64,000 bases of DNA from NCBI GenBank assembly GCA_016858145.1, contig JAEHOE010000081.1, positions 124,001 to 188,000 of the forward strand, written 5' to 3'. Shown one piece after another: positions 46,364-57,017 of this stretch. The notes under the pieces were generated by a model. The model had not been told where the DNA came from and did no database searches. It saw only the letters and a list, made by a program, of their open reading frames with translations. The position numbers and the translations under genes are program-made. Positions within the stretch are counted from its first letter, which is position 1. Every line of letters starts with the position of its first letter. This DNA is from Edaphochlamys debaryana (lineage: Eukaryota; Chlorophyta; Chlorophyceae; Chlamydomonadales).

Positions 46364-48501
46364 CGGGGGGGCATGTGGGGGCGTGGCCGATGGGCGGCAT
46401 GGTCAGGGGGAAGGTGGTGGGGCCTGTTGGTGGGGGCCTGTCACAGCCCCCGAGGCTCCTACCCTTGTTCCCTTTTCCTCCTCCTTCTCCTTCGCCTGAC
46501 ACACAAGCACACACGTCTGTCCGCACACTGCCGCTCCTGTACGCTACACCGGGCCCCCTCAACTCCCTCCGCCAGTCCCGAGATCCCTGGCCACGGCCCC
46601 TCCCCCCAATACACACACGCCCTCCCCCCCTCCCCCCTACCCCCTACCCCCCCTACCCCCCCCTGTCAGGTGGACATGGCCTCCATGGAGGAGGTGGACG
46701 AGATCGCTGGCACGGCCCCTCCCCCCAATACACACACGCTCCCCCCCCCTCCCCCCTCCCTCCCCTTCCCCCCCCCTGTCAGGTGGACATGGCCTCCATG
46801 GAGGAGGTGGACGAGATTGCGCACTGGGCCAACTCCATCCCCATCTCGTGCTCCATGAAGCTCAATCTGGATGGGCTGCTGGAGCGGATCTGGGAGATGA
46901 TGGCGCTGGTGTGTGTGGGGGAGGGGGGAGGGCAGGGGGGATTGGATGGGCTGCGATCTGGAGCGGATCTGGGCGATGATGGCGCTGGTGGGGGGGGGAG
47001 GGGGGGACCTGACGGGGGAAAGGGGGAAGGGTGGCAAGGGCTGGATGGGCTGCTGGAGCGGATCTGACACCTGGTGGCGCTGGTGGGGGGGGGGAGGGAG
47101 GGGGGAGGGAGGGACCTGACAGGGGGGAGGAGGACAGGGGGTGAGGGGCCACTGATCCCCTCCCATCCCTCCCCCCTCCCCCCCCCACCCCTCCCTCTCC
47201 TCCCCCCCCTGTCAGGTCCGTGTCTACACCAAGAAGGTGGGCGCCAAGCCCGACTTCGCCGACCCAGTGGTCTGCACGTCGGACCGGGGGGGAACCACGC
47301 TGGAGGCGCTGTGCAGGCAGATCCACAACAGCATGGTCGGGCAGGTGAGATCCCGATCCGGATCCAGATCCAGGAAGGGGGGGTAAGGGGGAGGAGGGGA
47401 GATGGGCGAAAGGGCGACAGGGGGGGGGCCCGGGTAGTTGGGATCAATGGGTTCGAGGGGAAGGGGCGAGAGAAAAGGCCGCTAAGGAGCTGGCGCTGTG
47501 TGCTACAGCCCACGCCGAGGCAGGGCCGCCGCTAGGGGGGCTAGGGGGGGCTAGGTGGGGCTAAGGGGGCCAGGGGGGCTGCACGCCGTCATGGGAAGTG
47601 TGGGCAGGCGGGGGTCCCGTGCGGTCCTCCTGGTCCCCTCTCTCGTCAGCTCGCTTCCGCGCTACCCGTTCAAGCGTTACGACGCAGCCGGGCTTTGCTG
47701 ACTCTCCGAACGCCTGGGGCAAGCGTCCGGGCTCCCGCCCGCCCCCTAGACGCCGCGGGTGAAGCCCCGCACTGGCTAGCCACGTTGCGTCGGAGGGGAA
47801 ATGAGGGACAAGTCCAACACGGGGGGGTAGAGAAGGTATTCCGCTGGCGAACCCCACTTTCCCCCTCCACCCCCCCTTTTCCCCCCAGTTCAAGTACGCG
47901 CTGGTGTGGGGCGTGTCGTCCAAGCACTACCCGCAGCGCTGCGGCCTGAGCCACCAGCTGGAGGACGAGGACGTGGTGCAGGTGGGGGGGCGGAGGGGGC
48001 CGCCGGGGCGTGTGCGTGTGTGTGTGTGTGTTTCGGCAGGCTGGGCGGCGGGCTGCGCTCAGAGTCGGTTAAGAACAGGGGGGCAGGGCAAGCGAGTGCG
48101 CGAGGGCACGGCCTGGGAGACCAGTCGCCTGCTGCCCACGGTGGGTTCAGCGTCAATATGCTGTGCCCGCGGCGCTCCCGCATCCCCAACATGGGCCAGG
48201 ACGGCCGCATTCCCCTCCCCCTGAGAACCCCTTCGTCCCCTCAAGTGTCCCAAGTCTCCCACCCCAACAACATGTAACAACCCCCTGAGAACCCCATCCT
48301 CCCCTCAAACCCTCCCAAGGCTCCCACCACCAACTCGGATCCCCCCCACCCCACCCCATCAATCCTCTTCCCCCCCGTCCGACCCAGATCGTCAAGAAGA
48401 AGGTCAACACGGGCGAGGACGGGCGCGGGCGCTTCAAGACCACCTCGGACAAGCCGCTGCGGATAGCGGACCGAGAGAAGAAGCCCGCGCTCAAGACCTA
48501 G
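41837..48501 (+). CDS. DRG2: DRG2, developmentally regulated GTP-binding protein 2
   Basis: Thirteen exons: 41837-41853, 41943-41988, 43022-43099, 43331-43394, 44454-44644, 44825-44899, 45141-45293, 46034-46108, 46284-46325, 46783-46908, 47216-47344, 47889-47981, 48388-48501; 1203 nt, 400 aa (animal DRG2 about 364). DRG2 is a conserved cytosolic GTPase of the Obg/DRG class linked to translation and growth control. Seen: N-terminal [21 protein letters not shown]1 GFPSVGKSS (69-77), G3 DLPG (115-118), DRG2-type [15 protein letters not shown]4 NKVD (246-249), a C-terminal TGS domain ([19 protein letters not shown]) and [14 protein letters not shown] [15 protein letters not shown]. Introns 1, 5 and 8 have GC donors. 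The C-terminal about 30 residues extend past animal homologues. Introns 2 and 4 are about 1 kb. Confidence 0.94.
42939..43018 (+). repeat. Introner-like repeat in DRG2 intron 2
   Basis: CTCTGGACGTCGGTGCGCAT then CGGGCTCGCCGGCCGCCGCC matches the first half of the sulfatase intron 5 element (CTCTGGACCTCGGTGCGCAT then CGGGCACGCTGGCTGCCGC). It is followed by CCCGCTCGAAAAAATACCCC and a C-rich tract ending at the exon 3 acceptor. Confidence 0.7.
44331..44378 (+). repeat. Decayed copy of DRG2 exon 5 start (P-loop region)
   Basis: CGGGCTCCCCCCCCTTGGGC then AGTCCTCCCTGCTCGCTCC resembles the exon 5 start (AGGCTTCCCCTCCGTCGGC then AAGTCCTCCCTGCTCACCC at 44452), 120 bases upstream in intron 4. Confidence 0.6.
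45012..45060 (+). repeat. Copy of DRG2 exon 7 start
   Basis: CCAGATTCTGACCCGTGAGC followed by a near match to the next 30 bases of exon 7 (45138 onward). It reads [15 protein letters not shown] against [15 protein letters not shown] in the true exon and keeps its AG acceptor. Confidence 0.9.
45246..45745 (+). repeat. Five-unit array of DRG2 exon 7 end plus donor
   Basis: The last about 48 coding bases of exon 7 (from GTGCCCCTCACGGCCATGG to CGCATCCTGCAG) and its donor are repeated four more times in intron 7. Offsets are 113, 113, 111 and 112 bases, joined by a spacer containing GTGTATGTGTATGGGTGCG. All five units keep CTGCAG|GTC. The coding segment is identical in units 1-4; unit 5 has one change (CTCAAGG). 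Confidence 0.95.
45961..45987 (+). repeat. Copy of DRG2 exon 8 start
   Basis: TGACAGGAGTACAAGATCCA then CAACT is identical to the exon 8 acceptor and first 19 coding bases at 46028-46052, 67 bases upstream in intron 7. Confidence 0.9.
46666..46710 (+). repeat. Copy of DRG2 exon 10 start
   Basis: GTCAGGTGGACATGGCCTCC then ATGGAGGAGGTGGACGAGAT duplicates the exon 10 acceptor and first 35 bases (46779-46818) in intron 9. A further echo of the junction (GAGATCCCTGGCCACGGCCC) is at about 46582. Confidence 0.92.
46945..47086 (+). repeat. Two copies of DRG2 exon 10 end plus donor
   Basis: 46945-46990 and 47041-47086 repeat the exon 10 3' end (GATGGGCTGCTGGAGCGGAT then CTGGGAGATGATGGCGCTG|G at 46870-46909) in intron 10, each followed by GTGGGGGG. 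The first has a small insertion; the second has diverged (TGACACCTGG). Confidence 0.88.
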
Positions 48502-49000
48502 ACCTAGGGGGGCGGCAGGAAGGAAGGGGAGGGGAGGGGGGTATCGGGGTTGCGGTGGGGCCGGTGGGGGAAGGCCGGGGAGGAGGACCTCGTGCTCAGG
48601 ACGTAGGGTGGCGGGGGCGGGGGCCCGCAGGTAGGGAGGCAGGGCAATGGGTGCATGTGTTGGGTGTCGTGGGGGGAAGGCAGGGGACGCCCGCGGCAGC
48701 TGGGTGGGGAGCAGGGTGGGGAGCCATCAGAAACAGGGCTGCGGCGTCGCACGCCCCTCCGCCCTTCAAGGGTCATCCGGTGGTGGCGGTGGTGGTGGCG
48801 GTGTGGGTTTGGTTGCAGATGACGGGAGGGCATCGGTAGTGCCGAGTGTGCGGATGGGGGCCTGGTGGGGTTGCGCTGCCCGCTCTACATCTCCGTACCC
48901 CTTGCACCTACGCCGGGGCTGCGTGCGGGTCCCCGCTTGACCGGTACCTATGCACCGACGGGGCAGGGGCAGGCCCGGGAGGGCGGGGGGGTGCAGGGCG
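48502..49000. other. DRG2 3' flank
   Basis: No gene. G-rich, contains a GGTGGCGGTGGTGGTGGCG simple repeat at about 48780-48800. Confidence 0.4.
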
Positions 49001-51700
49001 TCGGCTGGCGTTGTCCCGTGTAGGCTAGGCACTGGCTCGGCCCCAACCCCCAAGCAAGCCGAGCCCAGCCGGGAAAAGGGCTGGCGGCGCAGGGGCGGCG
49101 AGCGAGGTACCCCCTGGGAGTATGCCGAGGGAGTATGCCCTGACGGCGCAGGGCAATGCTGGCAGGGGGTGGAAGCAGGGTACGATGGGCGCATGCGCAC
49201 AGCTTGAGACAGCTGTCAGAACCGGAGCTTGCATGCCGCACAGCAGCAACCAGAGCCTGCCAGCCTCGTCTCAACGTACGTCCAATTTGCATGCCACGCG
49301 GTCGCAGCCAGCCTGCCAGCCCCGTCTGACCCCGCCGCACCAGCGCCTGCCCACACAGCGAACCTGCATGCCTGCAACCCCCTGCGCCTACCTAGGCATT
49401 GCGCCCCCACCCCGCATACCTAGCCTGCTCGCACACCCTGCAACCCGCTGTGATAGATCCTGATGACCATGCATCACCTCAATCCAGCTCCAGCTCCAGC
49501 GGCTCCAGCTCCAGCTCCATCCAGCGGTCATCAAAAGCTCCCCGCCCAGCTCCAGCAGCTCTCCAAGCTCCATGCCCTGTCCCCTACATTGGGCTCCCGC
49601 CCCCCCCTCTGCAGCGCCTACCGGTACCCCAGCGCAGGCTCAGGGGGCCTCGCTCTCGCTCGCCTGGCTCTCTGGACTCGCGGCTGCCGGCACCACGGCC
49701 GCACGCCGCGGGTTCCACTGGAGCCACTCTAGGATGCCAGCCTCAGCCAGACAGCCGTCGGACCAGCGACGCAGCCCACGCAGCCACGGCCCCATGAAGG
49801 CGCGCTTTTGCTCCGCTTCCTGCTCGCGGAGACCCGTGCAAACGCTGGCCATGGCATCGAGCAGCTCTCCCACCGCCTGCAGCACTGGCCCGTCATCCAC
49901 AAACCGCCACACGCAGACAACGGCCTTTGCGAGCATGAGGGTGTAGCGGAAGCCGCCCCACTCCGTCTGCTCCTCAAGCGGCCCCGCCCTCAGCGCAAAC
50001 CACGCCAGCGCGAGCAGGATGCGCAGCGCCCCCCACACCAGCGCAAACACCGAGCACAGCGCCCACCACACCAGCGCCTGTGCTGTGTAGAGCGCCCTTC
50101 CAGACAGCCCCAGCACGGCTGCGCAGAGGCCCTAGAAGGCACGACAGAGGTAAGGACACCCGCACAGAAACGCACAGAAATGAAACGCACAGGTCAATAA
50201 TCTACTCCGTTCGGTTGTTGCTGCAAGGAAGAATCGAAGGCACTTGGCTATGCCTCAACGACGCCACCGCTACGACGATGGCGACGGCGCCGCCCCCCAC
50301 TGCAGGAGGGCGGCCAGGGACCAAGGCGACCGCCCGCGCAGCCCCTCGGCGCCTGCGGCCGAGCCTGTGGGGCTGGCGAGGCCGGCCCCCTGCTCGCGCT
50401 CCTGGCTTCCGTCCCCCGCCGGCCGTGGCCTCCCCCTGCTGTTGGCGCCCTTGCGGTGGCGGAGGGCGCCGCCGCCCCCGTGCCTGGCGGAGGCGGGCGC
50501 CGTCAGCGTCAGGAGCACATCGGCCTCGGACGCGAGGCCCGCGGCGGCGGAGGCGCCGCCAGTAGTTGTCGACGGCGGCGGGTGGCTGTGGTCGTCGTGG
50601 GTCGTCGTTGTGGACGTGCGCCTCCTCACCTGCTGCTGGGAAGCTGCCGGCCTCTCGGCCTGCGAGGCGGCGTCAGGGCAGATACGGGCGTGAGCGACGG
50701 AGCGGACGCCAGGATTGGTACGCCAGGGCCGGCAAGACAGCTCAACGCCCGAACTCGGCAAATAAAGCGGTTAGCGGCAGAGGCAGGGGCCTATGTAGAC
50801 GTACGCTAGGGATGCATGCGTGCTTGCCTGCCTAGGTGTGCCCGGGTGCGGCAAGTTGTCGGGAGCCCCGGAGCCGTGTGGCCCCGGGGCACTGGGCCCC
50901 GCAGTGCTGCTCCCCGCCGAGCTGCTGCCGCCGCCCGCGCGTGCAGCGGCCGTGCTTGATTCGCGGTTGCTGCCCCCGCCGCTGCCTGAGCTGCGGCTCG
51001 CCAGCTCCTCCGCAAGCGCACGCTCAGGAGCGAGGCCCCGCGACTCTCGGCCTGTGGGAACGTGCAAAAGTCGTCAGCGAGCATGTGGCATGCGGGGCCA
51101 ACTGATGGGGAGTAGCAGCTGTCCGCGGGCTCTTCCGCGCAGGACATACGCTCCATCGAGCGCTCTCCAAAGCCGCGGGAACCTCGGCGCCCATCTGCAA
51201 GCCTGGCTGTCACGCCGGCGATGCCGCATGCGCCCGCGCCTGCGCCACAAGCGCTCACCTTCTTGGTGCTCCGCGGCGTGTTTGATGAGCTCGAGGAGGT
51301 GACCACTGTTGCGCAGAAGAAGCAACACTCGCTCCTCAAGCCTCGCCTTCTCCTCTGCGGTCGCATCGTCACCAAGCCGCAGCTCACGCTGTAAGGCAGC
51401 CTTGAGCGCCTGCTCGTTCAGTTCATGCTTCAGCCACAATGCGGCAGCGCTTGGCATCTTGGCGGGGTCACACGCGAACGCGTGATTACTAGCGCAACGG
51501 CGAGCAGCAGCTAGGAAGAGAGCAGTATGCGAGGGCCGAGGGCTTGGTTGTGGAGCCCTTGCCTAGCTGAATGGAGTAGCGGCAAGGCGTATTTATGCGG
51601 CGACGACGGACGCCGTACGGCCGGTTTTGGCTCGCGGTTTAGGGCGCGGTTTGGGCGAGTGCGCGAACCCCAGCGATGCCGCTGTTCCTTCGATGGGCTG
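49000..51700 (-). repeat. Dispersed/direct repeat unit, copy 1
   Basis: This 2.7-kb segment recurs in the same orientation at about 54480-56900, and its left part again at 57930-58330. Diagnostic shared blocks are GCTAGGCACTGG, AGCCGAGCCCAGCCGGGA, CATGCGCACAGC and the whole minus-strand gene described below. It could be a segmental duplication or a transposable element carrying a gene; no terminal repeats were identified. Confidence 0.7.
49640..51457 (-). CDS. Unrecognised repeated gene, copy 1 (coiled-coil, Ser/Gly-rich, hydrophobic C-terminus)
   Basis: Minus strand, first exon 51259-51457 (donor GTGAGC, phase 1). The second exon starts at 51051 after CACAG, a third part spans about 50270-50755, and the last exon is about 49640-50131 after CTTCTAG. 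Boundaries between exons 2-4 are not resolved. The N-terminus (MPSAAALWLKHELNEQALK...) is charged and likely coiled coil. The second exon is Ser/Gly/Ala-rich with GGGSSSAGSSTAGPSAP. The third is Arg/Ser/Thr-rich. The last has hydrophobic helices (LVWWALCSVFALVWGALRI, LLALAWFALRA) that look membrane-embedded. No family recognised. The existence of a second copy with the same splice sites and reading frames supports it being a real gene. Confidence 0.55.
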
Positions 51701-52365
51701 CAAGCCAAGGTTAGTAAGCAGGAAGGGGGGCTCCCGGGAGGGGAGTTCAGTAACGGTCGGGGTGGCCTGACAGGGGATGGTCCGGCGGCGTCAGGGGTCC
51801 CCTGTCGGGTCATGAGGTGTGCGAGCAGGGGAGAGGGGTGTGCGACTCCCGGGCAACCTCAATCGGGGCCAACACCCCATCCCCAGGCTATCAAGCAATA
51901 GGTATACACTTGTAGCTGCGATTAGGCTCGCGTTAGACGTCTGGGGACCCTCCCGGCGACCGCGACCAACATGCATACCCAATCTCTGCGCAACAGCTGA
52001 ACTACGCACCTGACCCCGAAGGTGGCACCCTGGGGGGGACGTGTCCCACCTAGGGGGCGATTTGGGGGTGTGTACGCCGGGGAAACGAGCCAGGTCAGGG
52101 GATGTGAAGGGAAGAGCTCTGGGGGGGGTCGGAAGGGAAGGGGGCGTACCTGTGCCGCAGTGCGTGTACCGTGTGTGGTGGCTCCATGCAAGCCGTCGGC
52201 GCCTTGTCGCAAAGCTGAGAGGGCAGGCCTGCTGTTGCTGCTTTGCCTTTCAGTACTTCTCAATACCATTACACCCTTGGCTTAAGCTTGCAGCGACCGG
52301 GCGTGACCATGGCTTTCGGTGATCCGGCGTAGCCGAGAGGTTTTGACCGCTGGGGAGGGATGCGG
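51700..52365. other. Spacer between repeat copy 1 and recombinase relic
   Basis: No recognisable gene. May contain the 5' portion of the mobile-element relic, but no reverse transcriptase motifs are visible. Confidence 0.4.
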
Positions 52366-54005
52366 TGGGTTCCAAGAAGCAACGGGGGTGCTCCGAGTTC
52401 TATAGCCCCGCCCGGTCCGTGCTGGGGAGGGAAGCCGAGTTGGCGGGCAAGGTGTTGTGGGCCTTCCCGCCCCCGTCACTTGTGTACGAGGTCTTGGGCG
52501 TGATAAGTGGGGCCGCGCGCTTGAATGCCCTTACGCGGGCCACGGTAGTTGTGCCTTTCTGGCGGGAGCGGGGCTGGTTTTCCAAATTTGTGCGGGGCGC
52601 AGCGTCGCCTTTCCGGGTGGTCCAGGTTTTGGCACAGGGCCGTGATCTATGCCGGTGGCCATGGGGGGAGCTGGCCCCGCCCGCGCCGTATGACTTCCTG
52701 GTGCTGCGGCTCCCTTGACGGCCGCCTCAACTGCCCGCCGCTGGAGCCCACAGGCACCGTCGGGCCGCCGTGCTTTGGATGCGGCCTCCCCACGGGTTGG
52801 GCGGACCTCCTATGCAACGCCTGCCCAACCGCGGCGCACCGCCGGTGCTGCGGCCTGCCAGTGGGCGCCTACGCTGGCGGATGGATGCGCTGCCCGCCCT
52901 GCCTACTGGCCGAGGCCGGCCTGCCGCGCTCAGGCGATGGCGGCGGGCCCGTGTCCCAGCTGTCGGCCCGGCTGTTCACCCTCCGGAGCAGTGCATGCGG
53001 TCAGTGTGGGGTCGGCGGCGACCTACGAGGGACACCGCCGCCGCTTCGTCCGCTTCGTCACTTCCCTCGGCCTGCCGCACTCAGCCGCCTTCCCGCCCGG
53101 CTTGGGCGAGCCGCTCAACCCAACGCTGGTCTCGCTCTTCCTCACGTGGCAGTCGGATCAACAGCTGGCGGGCTCAGCCCTGTCGGGCTCGCTCCCTGAC
53201 GGCGCTGGCGGACGGCAGCGCTCATGTCACGGCAATGCCCGCCTGAGGATGCCATCAGCCGGCACCCTGCCGTACGGACAACGCTGCCCAGGCGCTCCGG
53301 TCCCGCGTCCTTGGTGCCCCCGGGGCGCCACTGTCTCGCAAGGCGCCGTTTCCCCTACCGCTGGTGGTGCTGGCGGTCGGCTGGCTGCGGCGCGGCGGTC
53401 GGCCCTGGATCAGCCTGAGCAGGCGCCACAGCGGGAGCAGGACTCCGCCTGGCTGGTGACCGGCTTCTTCGGAATGCTGCGGCGCAGTGAGCTGGCGGGG
53501 CTGCGGCTGGGAGACGTGACGGCGCTTCCCGGCGGTGGCGTGCGGGTGTTTATCGCTCGGAGCGAGCAAGACGGATCAGTCGGCGGTGGGGGCAGAGGTG
53601 ATCTTAGCGGACCAGGCGGCCTGCGGGGTACCCATCAGGACCGTGGTGATGCGCCACGCGGACAGCCGCTCCCGGGCAGGGGCGGGCGCATCAGACCCCC
53701 TCTTCGGCCCCATCGACGCGGCGGGACCGGCGGGGTGGCACGAGGCGGCGTTCACCCGCCGCTTACGTGCACTAATGAGAGAACTAGAGGCGGCGTTGCC
53801 AGGGGTAGCGGGGGACCCGGGCCAGTGGTCTTCACACAGCCTGCGTCACGGGGGAGCGACCGCGGCGGCAGAGGCAGGGGCTTCGCTGGGGGAGATTATG
53901 GAGCACGGGCGCTGGCGCTCGCTGGCGGTGAAACGGTACGTACCTGCACCCGTCGGTGGGGACGCGGAAGAGGGTTACTGCCCGCATGAAGGAGAAACTG
54001 GGTAA
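52366..54005 (+). mobile_element. Degenerate PHD-finger/tyrosine-recombinase element
   Basis: Three recognisable parts on the plus strand. (1) 52366-52718: LWAFPPPSLVYEVLGVI...ATVVVPFWRERGW, resembling the segment preceding the recombinase in DIRS/PAT-type retroelements. (2) About 52735-52925: a PHD-type zinc finger with Cx2C (CFGC), Cx2C (CNAC), Hx2C (HRRC), Cx2C (CPPC). (3) About 53010-54005: tyrosine recombinase with an N-terminal core-binding part (YEGHRRRFVRFVTSLGLP), catalytic Arg in GMLRRSELAGLRLGDV, HSLRHGGATAAAEAGA, EHGRW and the Tyr in VKRYV. The parts lie in different frames: breaks near 52990, 53160-53230, 53300-53400 and 53566 (AGCGAGC, probable 4-base duplication). Volvocine genomes carry such elements (TOC1, Kangaroo). 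This copy is dead unless introns explain some shifts. Confidence 0.78.
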
Positions 54006-54479
54006 GGGGGTTTGTGGCGGAGCAGGCGGGACTGTGCAGGGAAGGAGGGGCAGGCAGGCGCCAGATGTGGGGCGCAGGGCGCAGTAGCCCCCCTTTGCCG
54101 TGCGTACGATAACCCCACCTCACGTGGCGCGAGGTTGGCGGGGTGGCGTGGTGATTCGGTTTGCGTTTGAACACGGCATGAGGCCATATATACGGTAGAC
54201 AGGCAGGTGCAGAAGTGTGCTGAGGAATACAGACGCTGTGCCAATCGGTGGTGAGCGGACACGGGCGGAAGCTGAGGCCTGGCGTGATGTACAAGCTTCG
54301 TGACAGCACCTGGAATAGACCCGACCCCGCCGTACGCGCATCCCAAAATGACACCTGCTAGGACCTGGATTGAGGAAGTTGCCCGGATGGGGCGGGAGTC
54401 GCACACCCCTCTCCCCTGTGTGCGAGTAGGGTCATCAGGTGGTGCGAGTCGGGTCTGAGGTTAAGCCGAGGATGCAAGG
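54006..54479. other. 3' flank of the recombinase relic
   Basis: No gene seen. TATATA at about 54187; otherwise featureless. Confidence 0.4.
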
Positions 54480-56900
54480 ACAGCCCGCGCCCATGATGTT
54501 TACGCGGACGCAGGGTAGCCGAGGCTGAGGGCGAGTTGGGACGTCAGCATCTGTCCGCAAGGCTCAGCTGGAAGCAGCCCTGGCGTGGTGGCGGCGCACA
54601 GGACGGTGCATGAGTGCATGCGTACATGCGCACAGCCCAAGGCAGTCGCCATACACCGGCAGGAGCAGGGGTTCGGCAGACGTTGTATGTGCCGTGTCAA
54701 CTAGGCACTGGATAGGCACAAAGCAAGCCGAGCCCAGCCGGGAGAAGGGCTGGCGGCAAGCAAGGCGGGAGCACGGTGCAATGAGTGCATGCGCACAGCA
54801 TTCGGCAGTTGCCAGAAGCGTCAATCACTTGCCGCGCAGCAGCAACAAGAGCCTGCTAGCCTCGTCTGGACCCCCCGCACACCAGCGCCTGCCCACACAT
54901 CGAACCTGCCTGCAACCCCCTGCTCGCTCTACCCCAGCACTGCGCCCCCCCTTCCCCCCGCATACCCAGCTCGACACCCTGCTATACGCTGCGATAGATC
55001 TTTTTTTCCTGGTGATCACGCCTCAATCCAGCTCCAGCTAGCTCCATGCCCTGTCCTATACGATGGGCTCCCGCCCCCCCGCGCCCCCCTCTGCAGCGCC
55101 TACCGGCACGCAAGCACAGGCTCAGGGGGGCTGTCGCTCGCCTGGCTCGCTGGCCTGATGGCCCTCGGCTCCATGCGGCGCCCCACTCGGCCCCTTGAGC
55201 GGCCCTTCCCTCAGCGCCCCCCACACCGGCACAAGCACCGAGCACAGCGCCCACCACACCAGCGCCTCTGCTGCGTGGAGCGCCCTTCCAAACAGCCCCA
55301 GCACGGCTGCGAAGAGGCCCTAGAAGGCACGACAGAGGTAAGGACACCCGCACAGAATCGCACAGAAAGTAAAACACAGATTAGTCACAATAATCCGTTT
55401 GTTGCTGCAAACAAAAACTGAATGCACTTGACGATGCCTCAACGACGCCACTGCTACGACGATGGCGACGGCGCCGCCCCCCACTGCAGGAGGGCGGCCA
55501 GGGACCAGGGCGACGGCCCCCGCAGCCCTGCGGCGCCGGCGGCCGAGCCCGGGGCCGAGCCTGCGGGCGGCGCGGCGGGGCCGGCCCCCTGCTGTTCCCC
55601 CCCCTGGCTTCCGTCCCCGGCCAGCCGGGGCCTCCCCCTGCTGTTGGCGCCCTTGCGGTGGCGGAGGGCGCCGCCGCCCCCTTGCCTGGCGGAGGCGGGC
55701 GCCGTCAGCGTCGAGAGCACATCGGCCTCGGACGCGAGGCCCGCGGCGGCGGAGGCGCCGCCAGTAGTTGTCGACGGCGGCGGGTGGCTGCGGTCGATGT
55801 GGGTCGGCGTCGAGGACGTGCGCCTCCTCACCTGCTGCTGGGAAGCTGCCGGCCTCTCGGCCTGCGAGGCGGCGTCAGGGCGGATACGGGCGTGAGCGAC
55901 GGAGCGGACGCCAGGATTAGTACGCCAGGGCCGGCAAGACAGCTCAACGCCCGAACTCGGCAAATAAAGCGGTTAGCGGCAGAGGCAGGGGCCTATGTAG
56001 ACGTACGCTAGGGATGCATGCGTGCTTGCCTGCCTAGGTGTGCCCGGGTGGGGCACGTTGTCGGGAGCCCCGGAGCCGTGTGGCCCCGGGGCACTGGGCC
56101 CCGCAGTGCTGCTCCCCGCCGAGCTGCTGCCGCCGCCCGCGCGTGCAGGGGCCGTGCTTGATCCGCCGCCGCTGCCGCCGCCGCTGCCGCCGCCGCTGCC
56201 TGAGCTGCGGCTCGCCAGCTCCGCCGGAAGCGCACGCTCAGGAGCGAGGCCCTGGGACCCTCGGCCTGTGGGGACGTGCAAAAGGCGTCAGCCGCATGTG
56301 CCATGCGGGCAGGGGTGGCAGCAGCTGTCGCCTCTTCCGAGCCGACAGGACCCTCCTTCGCACTCCGATAACGCTTTCAGGAACCGGGGCGCTCGTCTGC
56401 AGCGAGGCTGCTGTGCTGTTACGCGAGGGATGCGCATGCGCTGCTGGATGTCACGCCGCAGGCGCTCACCTTGCTGATTGATGAGGTCGAGGAGGTTCGC
56501 CTTTATACGCAGAAGAAGGAAGATCTCCGCCTTCGCCTCGGCGGTCTCCTCGGCGGTCGCACGGCCAGCATGCCGCTGCCGCCCCCTTGCATCCTCCAGC
56601 TGCCTGTTGTTCTCTTCAAGCATGCGCCACAGGTCGGCAGCGCTTGGCATGTTTGCGGGGTCGCACGCGAGCGCGTTACTAGTAGCGCAGCGGCGAGCAG
56701 CAGCTAGGTAGAGAGCAGCATGCGAGGGCCGAGGGCTTGGTTGTGGAGCCCTTGCCTAGCAGAAAGGAGTCGCGGCAAGGTGTAATGTGTGCGACGCCGC
56801 ATGCCGTACGGCCGGTTTTGGCTTGGTTTAGGGCGGTTGGGGCGGGTGCGCGATGCCGCTGTTCCTCGGCGAGCCAGGAACAAGACATTGCTGGTAAACA
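54480..56900 (-). repeat. Direct repeat unit, copy 2
   Basis: Second copy of the 49.0-51.7 kb segment, same orientation. The middle (about 55640-56290) is nearly identical to 50440-51070, while the left third is shortened by deletions. Local length differences are GGC/GCC codon expansions. Confidence 0.75.
55122..56650 (-). CDS. Unrecognised repeated gene, copy 2, internally deleted
   Basis: First exon 56470-56650 with the same phase-1 GTGAGC donor as copy 1 and a coiled-coil start (MPSAADLWRMLEENNRQLED). The Ser/Gly-rich second part has extra GGGS units. The Arg/Thr-rich third part is almost identical to copy 1. The hydrophobic last exon begins the same way (LVWWALCSVLVPVWGALR), but about 130 codons present in copy 1 after GALR are missing, so the second hydrophobic helix and the following domain are lost. 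Probably a truncated allele-like paralogue; function unknown. Confidence 0.5.
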
Positions 56901-57017
56901 CAAGCTTGTGGCTACCTCTTAAGAGTGGCGCTCGGGTGGGTAACGGCTGGGCCACGCTGAGGGGACCCGCTCCCGTCAGCTCAGGCGACCCCCTCCCCTG
57001 GACCCCCTCGATCGACT

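Noticed and set aside
52715..54005. Bacterial integron or phage integrase
   Set aside because: The flanking genes and splice-rich context are eukaryotic, and the PHD finger fits an algal mobile element.
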